Source: Tragulus kanchil
Taxonomy: Eukaryota > Chordata > Mammalia > Artiodactyla > Tragulidae
Length of the DNA stretch: 64,000 nt
Assembly: GCA_022376925.1 (NCBI GenBank)
Contig: JAIOJX010000032.1
Span: 172,261,979-172,325,978 of the forward strand
Reading direction: 5' to 3'
Of this stretch, positions 11,554 through 22,063 are shown piece after piece. A model generated the notes under the pieces. That model was not told where the DNA came from, ran no database searches, and was given only the letters and a program-made list of their open reading frames with translations. Position numbers and translations under genes: made by a program. Positions within the stretch are counted from its first letter, which is position 1. Every line of letters begins with the position of its first letter.

Positions 11554-12460
11554 GTCCCTCATGTATAGCTTCTTAATTTCCTGTGAAAGGAAGGAACAGA
11601 CAAACCCGTGTCGGCCATATAGACAGTGCCAGGAGGGTTAGACTAGGGTTGGTTTGACAATCCCTGCAATAAAAATAATACATTCAACAATTCACAGAAA
11701 AAAAAAAGCACAGAACATTATTCAAGCATTTCTTCCTAATAATGAGATAAATATGATTTAAAACAAACAAGAGAATGTTTCGCACTAATCAGATGGACAA
11801 AATTTTAAAAGATTGACAATAGCAAGAATTAGTGAAGGTAAGGAGAAATAGGAGTTCTCACGCACTGGTGGGAGGAGGGTGAATTAATTCACCCACTTAA
11901 GAAAGCAGTTTGTCATTATCCAAAGCAAAATTGCAATTGGAAATGCATGTTCGCAGAGACTCTGCTACTGCACTGCTAGACCTATTACCTAGAGAGACTC
12001 GTGCATAATTTCAGCATTGTTTGTAATAGGAAAATAAATTGGAAACAACCTAAATACACACACACACACACACACACACAGAGACACACACACTCCCTCT
12101 CTTAGCAACATGATTACATCTCAAAACATAATGTTGAGTGAAAAAGCAAGCTTCCTGTGTAATATCGTTTATGAAAATGTTTAAAAACACACTGCAAACA
12201 ACACAATGAATTATTCATGAATCTCTCTCTCGTAGGTGTAAACATGGGAGTGGTGGACTGAAAAGACACATACCAAATTCAGAAAGGCAAAATTCAGGTT
12301 ATTTGTGGGGAGATGATGCCCAGGAAGTGGGAAAAGGAGGCAGCTTTCACCAGTACTCCATTTCTGTATAAAATGTCAAGCCACAGTGGCAAATATTAAC
12401 ATTTGTCATTTCTAGATGGTGGCCATCCCCACGTTTGTCATGTTTTTCTCTGCGCTCCTG

Positions 12461-12675
12461 CTGTTGTTTAGTCGCTCAGTGATGCCTGACTCTGCAACAC
12501 CATGGACTGTAGCCCACCATGGACTGAAGCTCCTCTCTCCGTGGGTTTTTCCAGGCAAGAGTACTGGAGGGGGGTGCCATTACCGTCTCCAGAGGATCTT
12601 CTCAACCTAGGGGTTGACCTCATGTCTCCTGCATTGGCAGGCAGGTTCTTTACCACTAAGCCACGAGGGAAGTCT
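12461..12675 (-). mobile_element. Bov-tA SINE, D3 second copy
   Basis: Same insertion as 11340-11553, with the same idiosyncratic internal CCATGGACTG repeat. That shared oddity shows it is a copy of the locus and not an independent insertion. Confidence 0.9.
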
Positions 12676-12777
12676 GTCCCTCATGTATAGCTTCTTAATT
12701 TCCTGTGAAAGGAAGGAACAGACAAACCCGTGTCGGCCATATAGACAGTGCCAGGAGGGTTAGACTAGGGTTGGTTT

Positions 12778-13139
12778 AGCGACTTGCCTTTCTGTCTGTG
12801 AAGCGGGCTCTCTGCTCGGCTGGGATATACTGTTTCCCCTCTCTGTGCCTTAGATGCCCCAGCTGGAAAGAGGTAATACAGTTTTTCAAAAATGTAGGTT
12901 GCTACTGAGTCCTGGCCAGCCTTTGTTCAATGAAATGGATCAGAACAATCACACGACTCGAGTCCCTCCCACGCAGGGCTGCTGGGAGGGAAGCGCAGAG
13001 CTGCTGTTCTGTAGGTTCGGGGATTCTGTGGTCTGGGGATGGATTGAAGTTCTGGCACAACCCGATGGGTCTTCTGAAGTGCCAAGGCGCCCACTTTTTT
13101 CTCACCAGGGAATGATTTCATGCGAGATCATTTTTCCAT
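12778..13139. other. Mostly single-copy DNA with a possible MIR remnant
   Basis: CTCTCTGTGCCTTAGAT followed by GGTAATACAG at about 12839-12880 resembles the core of a MIR SINE on the plus strand. The rest is not recognised. Overlapping open frames on both strands have no domain and look like chance. Confidence 0.35.
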
Positions 13140-13315
13140 GGACTGGAGTTGGGGATGGCTTCGAGATGATTTGAAGGCATTACATTCCTTGTGCACTTTA
13201 TTTCTGTTCTCACGACAGCAGCTCCTCCTCAGATAACCAGGCATTAGATTCTGGAGCTCGGGGACCCCTGCAAGGTAGTGGCACCGAATTGTAGGCTGAA
13301 GAACAGTTCTGGTGG
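13140..13315. mobile_element. Possible ancient DNA-transposon fragment
   Basis: The combination GTGCACTTTATTTCTGTT, CAGGCATTAGATTCT and GGGGACCCCTGC recalls a widespread mammalian DNA transposon whose ends read GGGGACCCCTG. I cannot name the family with certainty. Confidence 0.35.
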
Positions 13316-13344
13316 TAAACCGTGTGCTACGTACTGTGGGTTTA

Positions 13345-13573
13345 CGCAGGCGTGCTCGCCACGTCACTTCTGCCGTGTCTGACTCTGTGCCCGCCTGTGG
13401 ACGGTCGCCCACCGGGCTCCTCCGCCCACAGGATGCTCCTGGCAAAAACGCTGGAGTGGGCTGCTGTGCCCTCCTCCAGCGGATCCTCCCAACTCAGGGG
13501 TCGAACCCGCATCTCTCATGTCTCCTGCGTTGGCAGGCGGGTTCTTTACCACTAGCACCAGCTGGGAAGCCCC
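13345..13573 (-). mobile_element. Bov-tA SINE, GC-drifted
   Basis: Antisense Bov-tA ending in CAGCTGGGAAGCCCC. Many A/T positions of the usual Bov-tA read G/C here (GTGGACGGTCGCCCACCGGG). This mirrors the copy at 5328. Confidence 0.75.
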
Positions 13574-14463
13574 ATGTTATGTGTATTTCAGCACAGTTTT
13601 AAAAAGAATGCAGCACATAATGCAAAGGTAAGCACTGCTTTTTGAGCGTCAGCTTTTTCCTGTGTTTAAACAGCTCCAAACTCACCCTTCTCCAAGGTGG
13701 AAGGTACCACTTTCAGAGACTCTCTGGCACGAAGGCTGGGAAAGGCGAACAGACAGAGCCTCCAGTCTTTGCCCTGCTTCTTTGTCTCTCCCCACCTCCC
13801 CACCCGCCCCACTACTGTTTTCCTGGATGCACCTGCTGCCGTGTGCAGCGCCTGCAACCTCGCCTGCGGTCGCCTGGCTCCGGGGCTGACCCCACCATCG
13901 AACCCACTTACCGAGGTGGGATTTAAATGTTCCTTCTCCTGAGGAAGAGCTGCAATCAGTTGAGAGCAGTGCCCGTCATTTTTAGCGTTCATCATCATGA
14001 TTATGGCCATTAGCCTGCCAAGTTCTAAGTTGAGAGATAGAAGGTGGGGGAAGGCAAGAAGGGGAGAGAGGCGGCAGGGCCTGATGAGGCTTAAGTGGCA
14101 GGCTGTGGGGCGGGCCGGGGCGAGGGCTGGGGCGCTGGTGGAAGCGGAGATGCATTAATACAAATTAGCAGAAGCCTCTCCCGGGAGGAACAGCACAGGG
14201 CTCACATGAGAGTGCCCACCCGGGGCCGCTGCGTCTCCACATGCCGCTTTGTCAGGACCCATCAAATAGAAAAATCAGCCTGGGGCTTTTAACGTGTGGT
14301 TTGGAGAATTAGTTTCAATTAGCGGAGAGACATTTTAAATCTCCAGAAATTTTATTCAGCCTTCATGGACTCCATTTAGCATTTAAAATCCACTCTTGGC
14401 ATTAATAGACTCGTAAGACGTAAAACTGGAAAGGCCTTGGAAATCACCCTGGGCAGCCATATA
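13574..14463. other. Single-copy DNA, possible conserved noncoding block
   Basis: No repeat is recognised. From about 14145 to 14420 the base composition shifts to AT-rich with several homeodomain-like TAAT/ATTA cores (GCATTAATACAAATTAGC and TTTCAATTAGC) in a GC-rich neighbourhood. This is the look of a developmental enhancer, but it is inference only. Open frames in the GC-rich part have no recognisable domain. Confidence 0.35.
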
Positions 14464-16676
14464 GTGTGGGGCGGGGAGGGTCAGAGCGATGTCCTCCGTG
14501 TGACCGAGGCATGGCAAGGCAGAGCCCGGCTGAGACGTTGGCCCCCCACTCCTGAGACTGGCTTTCTTTCCACGGAGGCCATCCGAACGCCTGCCTCCTT
14601 TCCTGGGGTTGGGGGGCTTCCCAGACGTTCCCAGCTGTGTGTGTGGTCACTGGTGTGCACGGTTGCTAGCGGCATGGGAAGGCAATGATCGGGAAGCGAT
14701 CCACCTGGACGCCCTGCCCGCCTGAATCCACCCCTGACGCCAGGGACTTCCAGCGGTGCAGCAGACCCGTCCACTTCTGGACAGGTCTGAGCTCCCCGCC
14801 AGGCCCAGGTTTCCTGAGAGCAGGGCTCACACCCCAGCAGGCCTGAGAGCACGCCGTCAGCCCACTGCCAGGGAAACTGGCCCTCCGTGTCTGTTCCTGT
14901 GATTTCAAGGTGACCGCATCACCTTGCGGGGCGTTTTTAAATGGGAAATGAGCCACGAGGGTCAGACACATAGTAGATCCTTAGTAACTAATGATCGCTT
15001 TTTATTCCCCTGGGCGAACTCCTGGAAGGTAGCTTCATGACACAGTGTGGTCTCAGCTTCATCAGATCCCACTTTGCGGTGTCTAGAAACCCCACTCAAG
15101 TAGAAAAGCAGACCCACCTTGCTCGTCACCACTTCCATCACGGCCCCCTTTTGCTGCAGGGCTTTGTCTTTGCTTTCCTTTTGCCTGGAGGCAGAGTGCT
15201 TGTCTTTCATCTGGGTAAGGTAATTGCGTACCCTCACATCTGTCAGCCAGGAGAAATGAGCCTTTCATTTCCTGGAGGCTTCAAAAAACTGCTTTTATTT
15301 GTTGTACTGCAATCACATTGAGGCTTCTGGTTTAGAAAGAGCACAGCCCTGCTAAGTCTCCTGTTTACCAGAAGGGGCTTGGTACCAACGAGCTGCAGTG
15401 GCCGAGGTTAGCTCTCCGCTGTGACACAACTGATGAACTTGGGTGCAGCTGGGGAGCAACGTGCAAGTGGGCTTACCACCACCACCATTTCGGCCAGGAA
15501 TTCAGTGTCTCTGTATATTGACGGAGCTTGGTTGTGCAATTTTCAGTCTGGAAATTATGCAGGTAAAATGTGTGGGGCGGGACGCGATGTCCTCCGTGTG
15601 ACCGAGGCATGGCAAGGCAGAGCCCGGCTGAGACGTTGGCCCCCAACTCCTGAGACTGGCTTTCTTTCCACGGAGGCCATCCGAATGCCTGCCTCCTTTC
15701 CTGGGGTTGGGGGGCTTCCCAGACGTTCCCAGCTGTGTGTGTGGTCACTGGTGTGCACGGTTGCTAGCGGCATGGGAAGGCAATGATCGGGAAGCGATCC
15801 ACCTGGACGCCCTGCCCGCCTGAATCCACCCCTGACGCCAGGGACTTCCAGCGGTGCAGCAGACCCGTCCACTTCTGGACAGGTCTGAGCTCCCCGCCAG
15901 GCCCAGGTTTCCTGAGAGCAGGGCTCACACCCCAGCAGGCCTGAGAGCACGCCGTCAGCCCACTGCTCCCCACAGGGGGGAAACTGGCCCTCCGTGTCTG
16001 TTCCTGTGATTTCAAGGTGACCGCATCACCTTGCGGGGCGTTTTTAAATGGGAAATGAGCCACGAGGGTCAGACACATAGTAGATCCTTAGTAACTAATG
16101 ATCGCTTTTTATTCCCCTAGGCGAACTCCTGGAAGGTAGCTTCATGACACAGTGTGGTCTCAGCTTCATCAGATCCCACTTTGCGGTGTCTAGAAACCCC
16201 ACTCAAGTAGAAAAGCAGACCCACCTTGCTCGTCACCACTTCCATCACGGCCCCCTTTTGCTGCAGGGCTTTGTCTTTGCTTTCCTTTTGCCTGGAGGCA
16301 GAGTGCTTGTCTTTCATCTGGGTAAGGTAATTGCGTACCCTCACATCTGTCAGCCAGGAGAAATGAGCCTTTCATTTCCTGGAGGCTTCAAAAAACTGCT
16401 TTTATTTGTTGTACTGCAATCACATTGAGGCTTCTGGTTTAGAAAGAGCACAGCCCTGCTAAGTCTCCTGTTTACCAGAAGGGGCTTGGTACCAACGAGC
16501 TGCAGTGGCCGAGGTTAGCTCTCCGCTGTGACACAACTGATGAACTTGGGTGCAGCTGGGGAGCAACGTGCAAGTGGGCTTACCACCACCACCATTTCGG
16601 CCAGGAATTCAGTGTCTCTGTATATTGACGGAGCTTGGTTGTGCAATTTTCAGTCTGGAAATTATGCAGGTAAAAT
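14464..16676. repeat. Direct duplication D4 (about 1,107 bp)
   Basis: About 14464-15569 recurs at 15570-16676. Copy 2 lacks about eight bases at its very start (the GAGGGTCA region) and has a small insertion near 15965-15978. The remainder is nearly identical. The duplicated DNA is mostly single-copy, so the doubling is not repeat-mediated. Confidence 0.93.
15118..15239 (-). other. Candidate 122-bp exon, weak
   Basis: On the minus strand a pyrimidine-containing tract ends in TGGCTGACAG, a usable acceptor. It is followed by a 122-bp stretch open in one frame (VRVRNYLTQMKDKHSASRQK...) and then AAG/GTGGGT, a good donor. The peptide is charged and lysine-rich, unlike the LINE frames, but I do not recognise the protein and there is no neighbouring exon. 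The D4 copy is at about 16225-16346. Chance is quite possible. Confidence 0.2.
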
Positions 16677-17324
16677 AAAAAAGCAGGACGTGTAGGGGTT
16701 GGAATCAAGAAGGTGGAGCGGGAGGACCCTGAGCTCACCTCCTCGCATGAACCCGTTGAACTGTATTTACAACCACGTGCAACTGCATACTCTGTGTTTA
16801 CACTAAATACAGAGCAGTCTCTCCGAGAACAGCCTTAAGACTAGCCGGGTGACTCTTCTACAACCAAAGCTGTGAGGAAAGAACCACACGGAGTCTGGTA
16901 GGAGGGGAGAAGAAGCGATCCATTCAAGACTCACACCCCTACCAGGCGACCCAAAAGGAGGGGGAGAAATCACAGGTTTCCTGGGAGTGGAGAGGTTGGA
17001 GCCTTGGCCGAGCACAGGCACCCAACCCCGGAGTCCAGCACTGGCTGGAGGAGCCCCCCATAGCTGGTTTGAAAAGCAGTGTAGCTGACCAGAGGGCTCC
17101 TCTGAGACGGAGGCTCCATCCTTGGACAGTGCGCACACAGACTTGTTTGCTCCCAGTCACAGGTTGGAAGCAGCATATTGAAAGCTGCCTGGGGCTCGGG
17201 CTGCCCATCAGGACCACCCCTGTGTGCCCCCTGCTCCAGCGCTGCTCTCTGCCAAGGTGGAGCTGCCATTGTCAGGGAGCATGCATCAGAGAACGAAGAT
17301 CATGGCATCTGGTCCCATCACTTC

Positions 17325-17955
17325 ATGGTAAATAGACGAGGCGAAAGGTAAACAGTGACAGACTGTTTTCTTCGGCTCCAAAATCACTACGGATGGTGAC
17401 TGCCGCCATGAAATTAAGATGTTTACTCCTTGGGAAAAACGCTATGAAAAGCCTAGATAGTGTATGAAAAAGCAGAGAGATCACTTTGCCACAAAGATCC
17501 ATATATCAAAGCTATGGTTTTTCCAGTAGTCATACATGGATGTGAGAGCTGGACTGTAAAGAAGGCTGAGTGCTGGAGAATTCATGCTTTCAAATTGCAG
17601 TGCTAGAGAAGACTTGAGAATTCCTTGGACAGCAAGGAGATCAAACCAGGTAATCCTAAAGGAAATAACCCTGAATATTCATTGGAAGGAATGATGCTGG
17701 AGCTGAAGCTCCAGTACTTTGCCCACCTGATGCAGAGAGCTGACTCATTGGAGAAGACCCTGATGCTGGGAAAGATTGAAGGCTGGAGGAGAAGGGGGCA
17801 GCAGAGGATGAGATGGTTGGATGGCATCACCAACTCAATGGACGTGAGTTTGAGCAAACTCCGGGAGATGGTGAAGGACAGGGAAACCTGGCGTGCTGCA
17901 GTCCATGGGGTCGCGGAGTCATTCATGACTGAGTGACTGAACAACAACAGCAAAA
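17325..17955 (+). mobile_element. BovB LINE, 5'-truncated, sense
   Basis: Sense BovB covering the C-terminal part of the reverse-transcriptase ORF to the 3' end. One open stretch at 17625-17936 still reads [20 protein letters not shown], the family signature, and ends in the ACTGAGTGACTGAACAACAA tail. Upstream the frame is broken, so the copy is inactive. Confidence 0.88.
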
Positions 17956-19064
17956 ATGCATGCACTCGGAGGGCATGGAGCCAGCTTGACACCAGCCCTG
18001 CCTTGGCCAGAACAGAGACCACCATCGCTCGCATGCAGGTGGGAAGAACTGCTTAGCACCTTCCAACCCCTCTCACCCTGATCCAGCCTCTGGCCCCGGT
18101 TTGCACACCAGGGAAAAAGGTGGAACCAGCTCAGAGGTGCAGCCCAGCCCTTGGGCCTGCCACACCTCTAGTCAGGCAGAGGCTGCCATCACATGTGGGG
18201 AAAGCCCAGCTCCTTCAGGGCTCCTGCTCCAGCCTCTTGGGCCCCAGCCTGATAGATCTTCTGGTGCCATTGAACCTAGAAGGAGGCCTGGTCTGCACCT
18301 GGCTCTGGGTTTTAGTCCCTTCAAATCCAGCCCTACCTCCCACCAAGGCAGTGGCTGCCAGCACCCCCCAGGGGAAGACAAGACCCCTGCTCACTACAGA
18401 TCCAGTTCTCCCATCAAAGCCACTGGATGCATGCAGCCTGCAGAAGGATGCTTCCCCACAAGGACGCCCCTTTAAGATCAAGAGAAGTAACCTGATTTCA
18501 CCTCATTTCATACAGACAAACATAAAAGTTAAATACAATGAAAAAACAGGAATATGTTTCAAATGAAAGAACAGAATGAAAGTTTTGAAAGATCCTAATT
18601 TACCTATTAAAGATGTCAAAGCAATAGTGGCATGAATGCTGTGTGAACTTGGTAAAAGAATAGATGAAACAGTAAGAACTTCAACAAAGAAATCAGACAT
18701 ATAAAAAGTATCCATCAAAGGTGAAGGATACAAGAGCAGACTGAAAAATATACTAGAAAGAGTTAATAGCAGACCAGGTGGCACAGAAGAGCACCATCTG
18801 GAAGACAGAAGACTGGAAATCATCCAATCAGGACAGCAAAAAGAAAAAATAAATACAAATGAGGCTAGCTTAACGGACCTCTGGAACAACACCAAGCATA
18901 CTAATAGTCACATTATAGTAGTCTCAGAAGGAGAAAAGAGACAGAAATGAGTAGGAAATGTATTTGATGAGATGATGGCTGAAAATTCCCTAACCTGAAG
19001 AAGAAAATGGCATCCAGGTACAAGAAGCACCAGAGAATCTCAAAGGAGATGAAGTCGAAGAGAC

Positions 19065-21050
19065 CATACCAAGACATATAACTGAAATGGCAAAGTTAAA
19101 GATAAAGAGAGAATTTTAAAAGCAGCAGGGGAAAAGAGCCACACAGAAGGGAGCCCCCATAAGGGTATTAGCTGATTTTTCAGCAGAAAATGTGTAGGTC
19201 AGAAGGGAGTGGCATGATATATTTAAAGTGCTGCAAGGAAAAAAACCTACAGACTAGAGTACTCAACCCAGCAAAGTTATCATTCAGAGTTGAGGAGAGC
19301 TAAAGAATTCCCCAGGTAAACAACAACAGAGAGTTCGTCAGTACTAAACCAACTTGGAAAGAAATGTTGAAGTGTCTTCTTTAAGTGAAAAAGAAAAGGT
19401 TACAACAAGAAATGAGAAAATATAGGAAGGGAAAATCCCACTGGTAAAGGCAAATATGTAGCCAAAGCAGTGGATCAACCACTCAAATAAGCCAGTACTT
19501 AGCTTACAAGACGAAAACTGTAAAATCAACTATGACTACAGTAAGAAGTTGAGAGATAAGCATGAAGGTCTAAAATATGTCATCCAAACACCAGACATGG
19601 AGGGAAGAGTAAAAATGTGTATCTTTTAGAACTTAAATGAATATCAGCTTAAGATAAGTTTACATAATTACAAGTCAACGTATATGAGCTCTATGGTAAC
19701 CACGAATCAAAAAACCTGCAACAGACACATGGATACCTGAGAGGAAGGATTAGAAACATGACGCTAAAGGAAATCATGAAATCGTGAGGAAAGAGACTAA
19801 AAGGAGAAGAGAAGACTAGAGCACTACAAAAACAGCCAGGAAACAAGTAACAAAATGAAAATAAGTACATACCTATAAATCATCGTTTTAAATGTCAATG
19901 GATAAATGTTCCAATCAAAAGACATAGGGTGACTGGATAAAAAAGAAAGAGCCATCTCTGTGCTACTGATAAGAGACTCACTTCAGAACTAAATACACAC
20001 ACACAGACATTGAAAAATGATAAAAGGTACACCATGCAGATAGAAATGAAAAGAGAGCATACCAAGACATATAACTGAAATGGCAAAGTTAAAGATAAAG
20101 AGAGAATTTTAAAAGCAGCAGGGGAAAAGAGCCACACAGAAGGGAGCCCCCATAAGGGTATTAGCTGATTTTTCAGCAGAAAATGTGTAGGTCAGAAGGG
20201 AGTGGCATGATATATTTAAAGTGCTGCAAGGAAAAAAACCTACAGACTAGAGTACTCAACCCAGCAAAGTTATCATTCAGAGTTGAGGAGAGCTAAAGAA
20301 TTCCCCAGGTAAACAACAACAGAGAGTTCGTCAGTACTAAACCAACTTGGAAAGAAATGTTGAAGTGTCTTCTTTAAGTGAAAAAGAAAAGGTTACAACA
20401 AGAAATGAGAAAATATAGGAAGGGAAAATCCCACTGGTAAAGGCAAATATGTAGCCAAAGCAGTGGATCAACCACTCAAATAAGCCAGTACTTAGCTTAC
20501 AAGACGAAAACTGTAAAATCAACTATGACTACAGTAAGATGTTGAGAGATAAGCATGAAGGTCTAAAATATGTCATCCAAACACCAGACATGGAGGGAAG
20601 AGTAAAAATGTGTATCTTTTAGAACTTAAATGAATATCAGCTTAAGATAAGTTTACATAATTACAAGTCAACGTATATGAGCTCTATGGTAACCACGAAT
20701 CAAAAAACCTGCAACAGACACATGGATACCTGAGAGGAAGGATTAGAAACATGACGCTAAAGGAAATCATGAAATCGTGAGGAAAGAGACTAAAAGGAGA
20801 AGAGAAGACTAGAGCACTACAAAAACAGCCAGGAAACAAGTAACAAAATGAAAATAAGTACATACCTATAAATCATCGTTTTAAATGTCAATGGATAAAT
20901 GTTCCAATCAAAAGACATAGGGTGACTGGATAAAAAAGAAAGAGCCATCTCTGTGCTACTGATAAGAGACTCACTTCAGAACTAAATACACACACACAGA
21001 CATTGAAAAATGATAAAAGGTACACCATGCAGATAGAAATGAAAAGAGAG
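19065..21050. repeat. Direct duplication D5 (993 bp)
   Basis: 19065-20057 recurs immediately at 20058-21050. The copies are almost identical; I noticed one substitution, at about 19548/20541. It lies wholly within old L1, which has had time to diverge, so near identity means a very recent or artificial doubling. Confidence 0.95.
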
Positions 21051-21443
21051 CTGGATAGTCATAGTATCAAACAAAGTAGACTTCAAAAGAGAGTCTGTCA
21101 TAAAGGGCAAATAAGGGCATTTTATAAAGGGGTCAATATAAGAAAAATATACAACATTCATAAATAATGCACCTCAATATTAAAGTAAATACTAACATAG
21201 ATAAAATGAAAAGTTGACAGTAATACAGTAATAATCGGGGATATTAATACCTCGTTTAACATCAATGAATAGATCATCCAGATGGAAGTCATTAAGAAAA
21301 GACAGTGGTCATAAATAACACTTTAGACCAGTTGGACTTAATAGATATCTACCAGATTCACATTCTTTTCAAGTGCTCATGGAATTTTCTGTGGGGATAG
21401 CTCACATGCCAGGCCACAAAACAAATCTCAAAAAATTTTAGAA

Positions 21444-21730
21444 GGTAGGGTTTCCCTGGTGGGCCAGTGGGTAAGAACCCCGCCTTGCAGTGTAAGGAGC
21501 GCTGGTTGGATCCCTGGCCCGGGAGGATCCCACATGCTGCAGAGCGGCTGGACCGATGTCTCCAACTACAGAGCCAGCTCTCTGGAGCACCTGCGCCCAG
21601 AGCCAGTGCTCTGTGACAAGAGAGGCCACTGCAACGGGAGGCCCACACAGGCCAAAGAACAAAGATGGAAATAAATGAAAGACCAATAGAAGTGGCCAAA
21701 AAAATTTTTAAAAATTAGTAAAAAATGAAA
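21444..21730 (+). mobile_element. CHR-derived tRNA SINE, form A
   Basis: Sense copy from GGGTTTCCCTGGTGGGCCAG to GACCAATAGAAGTGGCC followed by A-rich sequence. AAAAAATTTTAGAA occurs on both sides (about 21430 and 21734), a likely target-site duplication. The body carries the CAGCGGCTGGACCGATG block that separates this SINE from plain CHR-2. Confidence 0.8.
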
Positions 21731-22063
21731 AAAAAAATTTTAGAAAATAGAAATAATACCAAACAACTTTTCTGACCATCATGATATGAAACTAGAAATT
21801 CCAAGAAGAATAAATGGAAAAAGCATGAACACATGGAGATTAAATAACATGCTATTTAAAAAAACCAGTAGGTCAATAAAGAAATCCAAGAGAAACTCAG
21901 AAAATACCATGAGACAAAAGAAAATTTAAAAACATTTCAAACATCTATGGGATGCAGCAAAAATAGTCCTCATAGGGAAGCTTTTAGCAATATGGGCCTA
22001 CCTCAAGAAACAAGGAAAATCTCAAACGAATGACCTAAACTACCATCTAAGGGAATTAGAAAA

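Larger units (their letters stand above)
10530..12777. repeat. Direct duplication D3 (about 1,121 bp, microhomology junction)
   Basis: 10530-11649 recurs at about 11650-12771. TGGTTT is shared at the junction and at the outer edge. Copies differ by several transitions and one- or two-base indels, for example CTGTCC versus CTCTCC and one extra T in GGGTTTTTCC. Both copies hold an L1 3' part, a CA repeat and a Bov-tA. Confidence 0.95.

Noticed and set aside
17625..17936. A 103-codon frame that could be read as a host gene
   Set aside because: It is the C-terminal reverse-transcriptase end of a truncated BovB, with the family signature [10 protein letters not shown].
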